From: SZUA-521 sp041738285
Lineage (GTDB): Bacteria > Pseudomonadota > Gammaproteobacteria > Pseudomonadales > Azotimanducaceae
Length of the DNA: 59,302 nt
Direction: 5' to 3'
Assembly: GCA_041738285.1 (NCBI GenBank)
Contig: JBGSQB010000229.1
Span: 1-59,302 of the forward strand
The notes below the pieces were generated by a model. That model was not told the DNA's origin. It was given only the letters and a program-made list of their open reading frames with translations, and ran no database searches. This document shows, in pieces, positions 46,987 to 55,177 of the stretch. Made by a program: the position numbers and the translations under genes. Within the stretch, counting starts at the first letter, position 1, and each line of letters begins with the position of its first letter.

Positions 46987-47937
46987 CTATTCGATGACAT
47001 CATCCAGCGCTCTTCGTGGTGTGTGCGGGATCTCTTGGAGAGGGTAGCCGATGCGAAGAAGAATCTGTGGGAACCCTGTACCCACCAAGTTTTGTAGCTT
47101 GTGCCGCAACGACGCTTCCTGCACCGGCTGATTGAGATAGGAGGCCTGCAGCCCGTGCTGGCAACCGAGAAGAAGGGCGCGTTGGAGTGCCTGACCGGCC
47201 AGCAACCAGTCACGAGGATGGTCGCTCTCGGTGCTCAGGACCACGAGCAGCGGTGAGGCTTCGGCGAGCTGACGATCCTTTGCACCGACGCCGCCGCCCA
47301 TATCAAACGTCCGGACAACAAGCTGGGCCGCCGGCAGGGCTAAGGCGGGCATGGTCAGCCCATCGCCCTGGCGTCGCGGATGCATCCAAGCGGCGAGTTC
47401 GCGGCGCCAGCTTGAATTGGCCCACTGTACGGCATCGCCCTCGGCGACGAGAGCGGCGGTCTTCTGCCTTACTTCGTCGGTCAAGAGCGGTACCAAGCGC
47501 GCGCCTTCTTGTCTCGTCGCCTCAATCAGCTGGTCGAGGGCAGAAGCACTCACCTCGCGGGGTGCAAATCGTTTCCGGTAGGTGCGCCGCGTTTCGATGA
47601 AGTCCGCAAGCTGAGCATCGTCAGCGCATACATTCGACTGCCCTGAGAGAGTCATGCGGGCGAGGAGGTCCGGTTCTTCAGGCTCGGGAAGAAGCCGCAC
47701 CTGCACATGTAAACCGGCGCTGGCGGCTGCAATCCGAAGATTCATAAGCGCGCAACCGCAGCTAATGGCAAGCTCTCGGTCTTCAGGGTCGTTTGCTGGC
47801 AACGCACGTGTGCGGTCGGCACATATATCGACTGCCGAATCCGACAATCGGAAAAACCATGGCTGGGTGTTGTGGCTCGATGGTGCTAGCACAGCACGTC
47901 CGATCATCGATCGGGCCTGTCTTTTCCAGTCATTCAT
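46987..47937 (-). CDS. Acg-like nitroreductase-family oxidoreductase
   Basis: The protein has 316 residues. It begins with the Acg/nitroreductase tract AVLAPSSHNTQPWFF, has the conserved CGCALMNLRIAA, and has FPQILLRIGYP near the end. Members bind FMN poorly and are known as Acg or TM1586-like nitroreductases. The start ATG is at 47937. Its 3' end is followed by 46 bases before the truncated VOC frame. The gene is longer than its neighbours and may mark the edge of the small-gene island. Confidence 0.83.
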   Translation of the reverse strand: MNDWKRQARSMIGRAVLAPSSHNTQPWFFRLSDSAVDICADRTRALPANDPEDRELAISCGCALMNLRIAAASAGLHVQVRLLPEPEEPDLLARMTLSGQSNVCADDAQLADFIETRRTYRKRFAPREVSASALDQLIEATRQEGARLVPLLTDEVRQKTAALVAEGDAVQWANSSWRRELAAWMHPRRQGDGLTMPALALPAAQLVVRTFDMGGGVGAKDRQLAEASPLLVVLSTESDHPRDWLLAGQALQRALLLGCQHGLQASYLNQPVQEASLRHKLQNLVGTGFPQILLRIGYPLQEIPHTPRRALDDVIE

Positions 47938-48439
47938 GATCTGTCACCACCTCGAGCGGGCAGGCTGTCTAGCGGTGCCTGCAACGAATTGTCAGACGCC
48001 AGCACGTTTGTAGCTTTCCCCGAAATAGAAGGGTCTTTCAACGTTGGGCTCGTATTAGGTTCCATGGAGCCTTTGGCAGAATCCCGTCTTCGTTCTTCTC
48101 ACTACAGACTTTAGCGGTTCTTCGTCTTCGATCCCAAGAATCCCGAACACACCTTCTTCAATAGGACGCGGCACGCTTGGCGGCTCGACGCCATTGCGAC
48201 GACAACGCGAGTCGCGCGGCGAAGTGCGTGGCACTGCATGGTTGGGTGTTGCGGCAGCGGCTGGAGTAGATCGGGCCTAGCAGATTCCCACCCTCTGCAA
48301 ACACCCTCGGTATCGAGAGAACTGCAGTTCCAGTGCATCCGCCGATTTGGCCCCGTTCAAGCGCTACAATCCCTAACGTCCCGGCGCGTTCCGCTTGGGA
48401 TTCTTGTTACCCTAGGGCCGTAAGACTTGGAGTATCGCG
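47938..48439. other. Intergenic region (502 bases) with a degenerate attC-like motif
   Basis: No gene was recognised. A weak attC-like half (minus-strand ACACCCAACCATGCAGTGCC) lies at about 48228-48254 and is the weakest copy. The right part, before the monooxygenase start at 48440, should hold its promoter. No tRNA or strong hairpin was seen. Confidence 0.45.
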
Positions 48440-50068
48440 ATGGGCTCAAAACCACGGGCGGACTATGACGTGATTGCAGTCGGGGCCGGGTTCGCTGGCC
48501 TTGCGTTGATTCACTACGTGCGCGAAGCGGGTCTGACGATCCGCGTGTTCGACAAGGCGTCCGACATCGGCGGCACCTGGACCTGGAACCGCTATCCGGG
48601 TGCTGCCAGCGACAGCGAGTGCTACTACTACTGCCTCACGTTCTCGAAGGAGCTGCTGCAGGAGTGGTCGTGGTCGGTGCGCTATCCCGGCTGGGAAGAG
48701 AACCTCCGCTACATGCACTTTGTGGCGGACCGTTGCGACATGTGGCCACACATACAGCTCGATACCCAAATCGTGGCCGCGGATTTCCAGGAGAAAAGCG
48801 GCCTGTGGCAGATCCGCACCGCAGCCGGTGATCGCTTCACCTGCCGCTACTTCATCAGTGCGATGGGCATGATCTCCGAGCCGGTGATCCCCGACTTCAA
48901 GGGGCTCGGCTCATTCAAAGGCCCATGTTTTCATTCCGCGCGCTGGCCGCAGCAAGGCCTCGACTACGCAGGCAAACGTGTAGCCATCATCGGCAGCGGC
49001 GCAACCACGGTACAGATGCTACCCGTGATGGCTCAGAGCGCGAGTCAGGTCACGGTGTTTCAGCGCACCGCCAACTTCATCATGCCAGCCGTACAGAAGC
49101 CGATCACTGCGGAGTGGGAGAAAGAGATCAAGGATCAGTACGATCAGATCGTCGCGAAGTGCCGCAACCACGTCTTCGGCATGGCCTTCGACAGTCCCGT
49201 GGGGCGAACGATTGCGGACACGCCGCCGGATGAGGTGCAGCGGATCTTCGAGGACCACTGGCCGCGGGGCAGCTTCCGGTTCGTCTTCGAAACCTTCGAT
49301 GACCTGTTGTCCAATGCCGAATCGAACCGCATTGCCGGTGACTTCGTGATTCGCAAGATGCTGGAGAAGGTGAAGGATCCGAACGTACGCGAGATGCTCA
49401 CGCCGAAGGGTTATCCGTTCTTCGCGAAACGACCGCCCCTGGATCACGGCTACCACGAGACGTTCAACCGCGACAACGTGAAGCTCGTCGACATCGGCAG
49501 CCGGGAGCCGCTCGTGGAGATCACCGAGACGGGCATCCGAACCACCAGGGCGCATTACGAGTTCGACATCATCGTGCTGGCCACGGGGTTCCAGGCGTAC
49601 ACCGGTGCGCAGGAGGCGCTTGCCATTCGGGGCCGCAACGGACTCCTGCTCAAGGACAAGTGGGCGGAGGTGTCGAGTTCCATCATGGGTGTTTTCGTGG
49701 CGGACTTTCCGAACCTGTTCATGATTACCGGGCCACAAGCGCCGTTCGCCAACCTGCCGACTTCGATCGAGCAGAACGCGATGTACATCGTCGATTGCAT
49801 CCGCAAGATGGAAGAAGAAGGGTACGACCTGTGCAAACCCAAACGGGACGCCGAAGAAGCGTGGGTTGCTCACACGGCGGACATCCACGGGCAGACGCTG
49901 ATGGCGCAGGGCGACAAGGTGCACTCGTGGATGATGGGTGCAAACCTCGAGGATCGAAATCCGAGAGTGCTGATCTACTTCGGTGGCGCGAACGTGTACT
50001 ACGACAAGCTGCGAGCGTCCGTGAATGCCGGGTTCCCGGAAGTCGAGTTCGAGCGGATGGCTGGATAG
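48440..50068 (+). CDS. Baeyer-Villiger flavin monooxygenase (type I)
   Basis: The protein has 542 residues. The first FAD Rossmann motif is GAGFAG at 15-20, the type I Baeyer-Villiger fingerprint FxGxxxHxxxW is FKGPCFHSARW at 159-169, and the NADPH Rossmann motif GSGATT is at 185-190. An LATGF tract is also present. The length equals cyclohexanone and steroid-type BVMOs. It would insert oxygen next to a ketone, giving a lactone or ester. It stands alone on the plus strand with no immediate cotranscribed gene. In the same window as P450s and a thiolase/aldolase, a role in degradation of cyclic or steroid ketones is plausible. Confidence 0.92.
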   Translation: MGSKPRADYDVIAVGAGFAGLALIHYVREAGLTIRVFDKASDIGGTWTWNRYPGAASDSECYYYCLTFSKELLQEWSWSVRYPGWEENLRYMHFVADRCDMWPHIQLDTQIVAADFQEKSGLWQIRTAAGDRFTCRYFISAMGMISEPVIPDFKGLGSFKGPCFHSARWPQQGLDYAGKRVAIIGSGATTVQMLPVMAQSASQVTVFQRTANFIMPAVQKPITAEWEKEIKDQYDQIVAKCRNHVFGMAFDSPVGRTIADTPPDEVQRIFEDHWPRGSFRFVFETFDDLLSNAESNRIAGDFVIRKMLEKVKDPNVREMLTPKGYPFFAKRPPLDHGYHETFNRDNVKLVDIGSREPLVEITETGIRTTRAHYEFDIIVLATGFQAYTGAQEALAIRGRNGLLLKDKWAEVSSSIMGVFVADFPNLFMITGPQAPFANLPTSIEQNAMYIVDCIRKMEEEGYDLCKPKRDAEEAWVAHTADIHGQTLMAQGDKVHSWMMGANLEDRNPRVLIYFGGANVYYDKLRASVNAGFPEVEFERMAG

Positions 50069-50309
50069 TAGAGGCCGAGGCCTCCACCAGATGTCCTGGT
50101 CGCTATGACACCACCGCTTTACGCTACGTTACGTTCGCGATCGCACAGCGTCTAGCGTTCGAGCTAGTAGGGAGCGAGGGGCCTAGTGGGGACCAGGTCC
50201 GTGATTGATACGCCGCTGTACCATACGCTGTCTAATGTTTGAGCTCGTGCGACGAGATGTCAGTCGCGCAATGCTCATGCCTGAATCCGATGTGACACGG
50301 GAGGTCGTG
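50069..50309. other. Intergenic region, 241 bases
   Basis: The region is between the Baeyer-Villiger gene and the SRPBCC gene. It has no coding frame of note. The short palindromic stretch AGGCCGAGGCCT just after the stop may help termination. The upstream half of the SRPBCC frame also extends here, but the preferred start is at 50310. Confidence 0.4.
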
Positions 50310-50768
50310 ATGTCGACGGTAATAGGCCCGCTCCACGTCCGGCGCAGTGCGTTCATTGATGCCTCACCCGATCGGGTGTGGCACGAATTCGAAACCACTG
50401 CGCGGGTGAAGGCGTGGCTGAATTTGGGTCACACGCTGCACCAGATCGAGTTGCGCGTGGGTGGCGCGGTCGATTTCAGTGTCGAGATCGATGGTGAGAA
50501 CAGGCACTTTGGCGGCAGCGTGCTGGTGCTCGAGCCGGGACGCGAGATGACATTGGCGATCAACTGGCGGGCGCCGCACGCCTCGCCGGTATCTACCTTC
50601 TGGACGTTCCGTTTGACACCCTTGTACGAGGGGACGCTCGTTGAGCTGTTTCATCATGGCTTCGAGCGGCTCGGTCGCGAGGCGGGCCCTGATCTCGATG
50701 GGTACGAGGCGGGATGGCAGGTGCGACACTTGAGCGCGCTGCGCGCAATCGTCGAGTCCGCAGGCTAG
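50310..50768 (+). CDS. SRPBCC (AHSA1-like) ligand-binding protein
   Basis: The protein has 152 residues from the ATG at 50310, preceded by GGGAGG at seven bases. The frame is open further upstream. It contains FIDASPDRVWHEFETTARVKAWL (seen in parts), VDFSVEIDG and a C-terminal GYEAGWQVRHLSALRAIVE. The helix-grip fold of the START/AHSA1 superfamily can bind hydrophobic ligands or be a cyclase/aromatase. A partner role with the BVMO is only positional. It converges on the protease gene, 3 bases apart. Confidence 0.8.
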   Translation: MSTVIGPLHVRRSAFIDASPDRVWHEFETTARVKAWLNLGHTLHQIELRVGGAVDFSVEIDGENRHFGGSVLVLEPGREMTLAINWRAPHASPVSTFWTFRLTPLYEGTLVELFHHGFERLGREAGPDLDGYEAGWQVRHLSALRAIVESAG

Positions 50769-50771
50769 CGA

Positions 50772-51509
50772 TCAGCTCTCCGTCAGTTTCATCAGAATGT
50801 CTGCGTACCACGCGCAGTTCAATCCCAACGCTTCGTCGATATCGGCGTCTCTCGTGCCAACGTCGAGGCGTGCCGAGTGCACACCGAGCAGCTTCCACGG
50901 CAATGCGCCCAGCTCAGAATTTGACTCATTTGCGCGCATGACTACGGGTGAGCCGCTGGTGCCACGATGAGTACGGGCATCGGTTAGAAAGTAACCCTTG
51001 CCTTGGAAGCGAAGCCCGAAGGACGATGCTACGGCTGCCCGTCGAACCACCGGCATGTGATGGAGCGTGTCGTGAAAGCCGAGTGGGAAGCCCACGACCA
51101 GCAACGAACTGCCGATTTCGATGCGCTCATGCGGATCCGCAAGGTGATCGGGCGTAAACGCCGCATAGACGGTGGTCTTGGGCATAGCCTTGCGTTCGAG
51201 TTCGATCACCGCCACGTCGATCGCCCCTTCTGAGTCGCGGCCTTGGCGCCAGATCGCCTTGTGGTTGCGGTACAACGGAATCGACAGGCCGATCGATTCC
51301 GCCAGATTGTCCGGATCGATGTGCAACTCGATCTCGATGCGGTCGGGGAAGTGCTTGCTCGGATCGTCGATCATGATGTGACGGCTCGTGACGAGAAACA
51401 GCCGGCCGTCGCGCTCGAAGAAGAAGCCGCTGGCGTTGGTCAGGCCCCGCTTACCCTCGAAAGTGAGGACGCGCGCGGCGGTGAGGAGAATCGATTCGAA
51501 TTGCAGCAT
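50772..51509 (-). CDS. Trypsin-like serine protease (S1 family), non-secreted
   Basis: The protein has 245 residues from the ATG at 51509. The catalytic triad is visible as H in VTSRHIM, D in DVAVIEL and S in THRGTSGSPVV. There is no signal peptide, so it seems cytoplasmic or released by another path. The chymotrypsin-like fold and spacing are consistent with bacterial trypsin-like peptidases. Nothing nearby hints at a target. A MITE-like element lies further upstream (51605-51800). Confidence 0.82.
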   Translation of the reverse strand: MLQFESILLTAARVLTFEGKRGLTNASGFFFERDGRLFLVTSRHIMIDDPSKHFPDRIEIELHIDPDNLAESIGLSIPLYRNHKAIWRQGRDSEGAIDVAVIELERKAMPKTTVYAAFTPDHLADPHERIEIGSSLLVVGFPLGFHDTLHHMPVVRRAAVASSFGLRFQGKGYFLTDARTHRGTSGSPVVMRANESNSELGALPWKLLGVHSARLDVGTRDADIDEALGLNCAWYADILMKLTES

Positions 51510-51604
51510 CAAACACCCTCGTGTCGCAGCTCAATGGTCACTCGGGTTGTGAAAGACATGCCCGCTTGCGCGGGCACTGTAGCATGGCGGTCGCGAGCGG
51601 CTGG

Positions 51605-51800
51605 TTAACCTTGATTCGACATTAGTCCACGTCTCACACCGCCCGCGGCTCTCGCCAAAACAAGCAAACTACGCACTTGCTCCCTTTTCGTTCAGGTCAC
51701 ATACGGTCGGGTATGCTCCCCTCACGAAAAGCTGCGCGAGCACGCATTTTGCTTTTTCTGGCGCGTCTGAGCTCGCGCATTAATGTCGAATCAAGGTTAA
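51605..51800. mobile_element. Second MITE-like element with 20-bp terminal inverted repeats
   Basis: The left end TTAACCTTGATTCGACATTA (51605-51624) is the exact reverse complement of the right end at 51781-51800. The 196-base unit has no open frame. A TGG flanks both ends (51602-51604 and 51801-51803), a possible 3-base target duplication. Its sequence is unrelated to the element at 652-834. The right end is just 4 bases from the stop of the GNAT gene, so it also sits at a gene end and may act as a terminator. Confidence 0.62.
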
Positions 51801-51804
51801 TGGT

Positions 51805-52296
51805 CTACTTCTTGTATTGCAGAAAGCCGGTCTTCTTGGCGACGCGATCGTACAGGCGCATCGCGTAGCTGTTGGTCTCATGCGTGAGCCAATATACGCC
51901 CGAGCTGCCCGCGGCGATCGCAACGCGTTGCGCGTGATCGATCAGTGCCTTGCCCAGTTGCTTGCCGCGCAGATTGGGGTTCACGTAGAGGTCCTGCAGG
52001 TAGCACGACGCCGCATCGCTCCAGCCGGATCGGTGAAAGATGATGTGTACCAGTCCTTCACCACGGCCACCGACCTCAGCGAGATAGCCGAACTGTGGCT
52101 CGGCGGGATCGTGAATGCGTTGCCAGGTCAACGCGTACTGCGCATCGGACAACTTCGTTTCATAGAAGTCCAGATAGCTGCGCCATAAGTGCGTCCACAC
52201 GTCACGATCGGCGATGGCGAGGGGTCGTACGTGAACCCGCCCATCGTCTGACGAGAGTGAGACCGCAGCTTCGGGCACGTTGTAGGGATGCGTCAT
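51805..52296 (-). CDS. GNAT-family N-acetyltransferase
   Basis: The protein has 163 residues from the ATG at 52296. The acetyl-CoA site is LYVNPNLRGKQLGKALIDHA with the Q/RxxGxG/A-like pattern (here RGKQLGKA). The C-terminal strand is YAMRLYDRVAKKTGFLQYKK. The family moves an acetyl group to an amine, and no target is evident. The longer upstream frame is not coding. It is divergent from argG, 110 bases away. Confidence 0.85.
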   Translation of the reverse strand: MTHPYNVPEAAVSLSSDDGRVHVRPLAIADRDVWTHLWRSYLDFYETKLSDAQYALTWQRIHDPAEPQFGYLAEVGGRGEGLVHIIFHRSGWSDAASCYLQDLYVNPNLRGKQLGKALIDHAQRVAIAAGSSGVYWLTHETNSYAMRLYDRVAKKTGFLQYKK

Positions 52297-52406
52297 GGAC
52301 GGTCTTCCAAGTGAGTTGCCTAGGATGCTAACGCAGGCCGTTGTATCCTGCGCGCTTTGCGCGGCGGCCAAACAACGGTTGTACTTGCGCCAGTGCGGAG
52401 AGACGA

Positions 52407-53750
52407 ATGGCAGGCAGTATTTTGAAGGACCTACCCGCGGGTGAGCGCGTGGGGATTGCGTTTTCGGGTGGGCTCGATACCAGTGCCGCGGTGCATTGGA
52501 TGCGCGCAAAAGGCGCGATTCCGTACGCCTACACGGCGAACCTCGGTCAGCCCGATGAAAGCGATTATGAGGAGATACCGCGCAAGGCTCTGGCATATGG
52601 CGCGCAGAAGGCGCGGCTGATCGAGTGCCGTCCGCAGCTGGTGGCGGAAGGGATCGGTGCGATTCAGGCGGGCGCGTTCCACATCACCACGGCGGGGGCC
52701 ACCTATTTCAACACCACGCCGCTCGGACGCGCGGTCACCGGCACCATGCTGGTCATCGCCATGCGCGAAGACGATGTGCACATCTGGGGCGATGGCAGCA
52801 CCTACAAGGGCAACGACATTGAGCGGTTCTATCGCTACGGTCTGCTCGCCAATCCGAATCTGCGTGTGTACAAGCCGTGGCTCGATCAGCGTTTCATCGA
52901 CGAGCTCGGTGGACGCAAGGAAATGTCGCAGTACATGACGGACAACGGCTTCGAGTACAAGATGAGTGCGGAGAAGGCGTACTCGACGGACTCCAACATT
53001 CTGGGTGCCACACACGAAGCCAAGGATCTCGAGTACCTCGACAAAGGTATCGATATCGTCAAACCCATCATGGGCGCTGCGTTCTGGCGCGATGACGTCG
53101 TGGTCAAGCGCGAAGCGGTGACAGTGGGCTTCGAAGAGGGTGAACCGGTCAGCTTGAACGGAGAGACGTTCGCTGATGCGCTCGCACTGTTCACACGTGC
53201 CAACGAAATTGGTGGGCGGCACGGGCTCGGCATGTGCGATCAGATCGAGAATCGCATCATCGAAGCCAAGTCTCGCGGCATCTATGAAGCTCCAGGCATG
53301 GCCCTGCTGCATCTCGCGTACGAACGACTGGTGACTGGCATCCACAACGAAGACACCATCGAGCAATATCGCAACAACGGGCGTCGGCTCGGGCGCCTCT
53401 TGTATCAGGGTCGCTGGTTCGACCCCCAGTGCATGATGCTGCGGGAAACCGCGCAGCGCTGGATTGCAAGGCCCATCACCGGAGAAGTGACCGTGGAACT
53501 GCGGCGTGGCAACGACTACTCGGTGCTCGACACCACGAGCCCGAATCTCACCTATCACCCGGAACGCCTGACCATGGAAAAATCGGCGGGCGGGTTCTCG
53601 CCTCAGGATCGCATTGGCCAGCTGACCATGCGCAACATGGACATCGCCGATACGCGCGAGAAGCTACAGGTCTATTCCAAGGTCGGATTGCTGGCCAAGG
53701 ATGCCGACAGCGAGGTACCGCAGCTGCTGCGCCCGACCGAACCCGACTGA
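52407..53750 (+). CDS. argG: Argininosuccinate synthase
   Basis: The protein has 447 residues and is of the long subtype. The ATP-pyrophosphatase loop is AFSGGLDTSAAV. It continues with YTANLGQPDE, GDGSTYKGNDIERFYRYG and DNGFEYKMSAEKAYSTDSN, which are specific for this enzyme (read here in parts). It joins citrulline and aspartate with ATP in arginine synthesis. The ATG at 52407 has GCGGAGAGACG before it. No arg neighbours are present, so argG is a stand-alone gene here. It converges on the carboxymuconolactone decarboxylase-like gene. Confidence 0.95.
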   Translation: MAGSILKDLPAGERVGIAFSGGLDTSAAVHWMRAKGAIPYAYTANLGQPDESDYEEIPRKALAYGAQKARLIECRPQLVAEGIGAIQAGAFHITTAGATYFNTTPLGRAVTGTMLVIAMREDDVHIWGDGSTYKGNDIERFYRYGLLANPNLRVYKPWLDQRFIDELGGRKEMSQYMTDNGFEYKMSAEKAYSTDSNILGATHEAKDLEYLDKGIDIVKPIMGAAFWRDDVVVKREAVTVGFEEGEPVSLNGETFADALALFTRANEIGGRHGLGMCDQIENRIIEAKSRGIYEAPGMALLHLAYERLVTGIHNEDTIEQYRNNGRRLGRLLYQGRWFDPQCMMLRETAQRWIARPITGEVTVELRRGNDYSVLDTTSPNLTYHPERLTMEKSAGGFSPQDRIGQLTMRNMDIADTREKLQVYSKVGLLAKDADSEVPQLLRPTEPD

Positions 53751-53758
53751 AGGACCGG

Positions 53759-54307
53759 CTATACGATGGGAAACGTCGCGGCGAACGACTCGCGGCCGAG
53801 TTGCGCGGTGCTCGCGACGAAGCAGATCGTGTGATAGTTGCCGGCCAGTGCAAGTATCTCGAGCTGTTGTTCGACCGTCCACACGGCCTGCATCGCGCGA
53901 TAGGTGGGCGCATCGATACGCCCGAGCGCGCATAGCTCATCGATTGCGGCTACGAGCAGGCGTTCCTGCTCGGACCAACATCCGGATCGATGGTCACCAA
54001 CCCTGGTCGCTGCGATCTGATCGTCGGTCAGTGCAACATGGCGCGCGAAAGCGGCCACATGAACACCCCATTCGTATTCGCAATCGTTGTTGGCGCACAC
54101 GCGCAGAATGACGATTTCGCGCTCCCGCATGCTGATCGGGCTGTCGCGGTCGAGCAAATTCACTGTGCCCTTCTTGAGGAAGCGGATGCTGTTGGCGAAC
54201 ACTCGAAACAGCTGCAGGACGTAGCCGTCGCGTTTTGGATAGTGGGCGAGAAGTTCGGCAGCCTCGGGCGTAAACGGCTCGGTCACGGGTTTGAGGACAT
54301 TGTGCAC
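53759..54307 (-). CDS. Carboxymuconolactone decarboxylase-family protein
   Basis: The protein has 182 residues from a GTG start at 54307. The family tract REREIVILRVCANNDCEYEWGVH (seen in parts) is all-helical and marks CMD/AhpD-like proteins. The GNYHTICFVASTAQLG end is also conserved. Some members are decarboxylases and others peroxidase-like or of unknown function, and a CxxC of AhpD type is not present. Its start is 11 bases from an operator-like dyad, and it diverges from an HxlR regulator, which suggests direct control by it. Confidence 0.83.
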   Translation of the reverse strand: MHNVLKPVTEPFTPEAAELLAHYPKRDGYVLQLFRVFANSIRFLKKGTVNLLDRDSPISMREREIVILRVCANNDCEYEWGVHVAAFARHVALTDDQIAATRVGDHRSGCWSEQERLLVAAIDELCALGRIDAPTYRAMQAVWTVEQQLEILALAGNYHTICFVASTAQLGRESFAATFPIV

Positions 54308-54317
54308 GCGGTTTCAC

Positions 54318-54365
54318 TTGCTACAATATGTGTAGCAACGATGTTAGTGCTACATGTTATGTAGC
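54318..54365. promoter_or_regulatory. Twin dyad operator between CMD and HxlR genes
   Basis: There are two perfect palindromes. TTGCTACA-N5-TGTAGCAA spans 54318-54338. GCTACAT-GTT-ATGTAGC spans 54349-54365. Their half sites share GCTACA. The centres are about 29 bases apart, near three helical turns. They lie in the 86-base space between two divergent starts (54307 and 54394), where HxlR repressors typically bind. The AT-rich context also fits a promoter. Confidence 0.8.
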
Positions 54366-54393
54366 GTCAATAGTCAATGTCGAGGAGCTGACC

Positions 54394-54720
54394 GTGGCCA
54401 AGAAACCCGGCTTGCGTGCGCGCGGATCCACCACGGGACGTCCGATCATGGTGCTGTTCGACGTGCTCGGCCAGCGCTGGACGATGCGCATTCTCTGGGA
54501 GCTGCGCGATGCGCGTTTATCGTTTCGTGATCTGCGCGCACGCTGTGACGATGTATCTCCGACGCTGCTCAATCGTCGGCTGAAAGAGCTGCGCGATATA
54601 GGCCTGCTGGATCACTCGGATGGCGGCTATGGTTACACTGCGCTCGGGCGCGACCTTGCCGTGCAACTGGCGCGGATGGGCGACTTCGCGACGCGATGGG
54701 CAGCGGCGATGAGTACCTGA
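54394..54720 (+). CDS. HxlR-family winged-helix transcription regulator
   Basis: The protein has 108 residues from a GTG start, with GAGGAG at eight bases. The HxlR core is LFDVLGQRWTMRILWELRDARLSF, then RCDDVSPTLLNRRLKELRDIGLL (read in parts), with the wing after it. There is no conserved redox cysteine in the visible region, as some members use. It is divergent from the CMD-family gene with two palindromes between, strongly suggesting autoregulation and control of that gene. The upstream in-frame extension has no ribosome site. Confidence 0.87.
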   Translation: MAKKPGLRARGSTTGRPIMVLFDVLGQRWTMRILWELRDARLSFRDLRARCDDVSPTLLNRRLKELRDIGLLDHSDGGYGYTALGRDLAVQLARMGDFATRWAAAMST

Positions 54721-54739
54721 AGCGGCGACGCGACTCCTG

Positions 54740-55177
54740 CTACGACGGTCGCCACTGCAGCAAGGTGAACGGTGGCTGCGCATCGTTGTGGTGCTCGAAT
54801 TCCGCTTTCACTGCGGCACCGATCGACACGATTTGATTCGGATCGCCCAATAGATTACCGACGATTCGCACGCCATCCGCCTGGGGCAGTTCAATGAGGA
54901 CGATGATGTACGGTCCCTGTTCCTTCAGCGCCGGATGTACGGGATGCCACACGCGCTCGTAGCTGTAGATGCGGCCGGTGGGTACGACTTCCGCAAAGTC
55001 GAGATCGAAGCTGTGGCAACGATGACAGATCCACTCCGGCCCCCACTGGAACCGATCGCAACCGCGGCAGCGCTGCAACAGGATGCGGTCTTCTTCGAGC
55101 GCGGCCCAGAAGGGTGCATCCAATCCGTCTCGGGCTGGCGCGGGGGCGGGCAGACCCGGTGCGAGATAGTGACTCAT
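54740..55177 (-). CDS. DUF35 OB-fold zinc protein, partner of the Ltp2-like aldolase
   Basis: The protein has 145 residues. The rubredoxin-like zinc finger CRGCDRFQWGPEWICHRC (four cysteines, two CxxC) precedes an OB-fold part with IYSYERVWHPVHPALKEQGPYIIVLIELP (in parts). Start ATG overlaps the aldolase-like stop by four bases. In steroid degraders DUF35 proteins form a complex with Ltp2-type aldolases, or act as the partner of a MaoC-like hydratase, to cleave side chains. No hydratase gene is seen here. Confidence 0.88.
   Translation of the reverse strand: MSHYLAPGLPAPAPARDGLDAPFWAALEEDRILLQRCRGCDRFQWGPEWICHRCHSFDLDFAEVVPTGRIYSYERVWHPVHPALKEQGPYIIVLIELPQADGVRIVGNLLGDPNQIVSIGAAVKAEFEHHNDAQPPFTLLQWRPS

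Noticed and set aside
36339..47937. A phage or plasmid insertion
   Set aside because: No structural, replication, partition or conjugation genes, and no attachment-site duplication was seen.
45061..48254. A true chromosomal integron
   Set aside because: No integrase, no complete attC with both halves, and several genes in the region overlap or share operons. Kept only as an attC-like motif observation.
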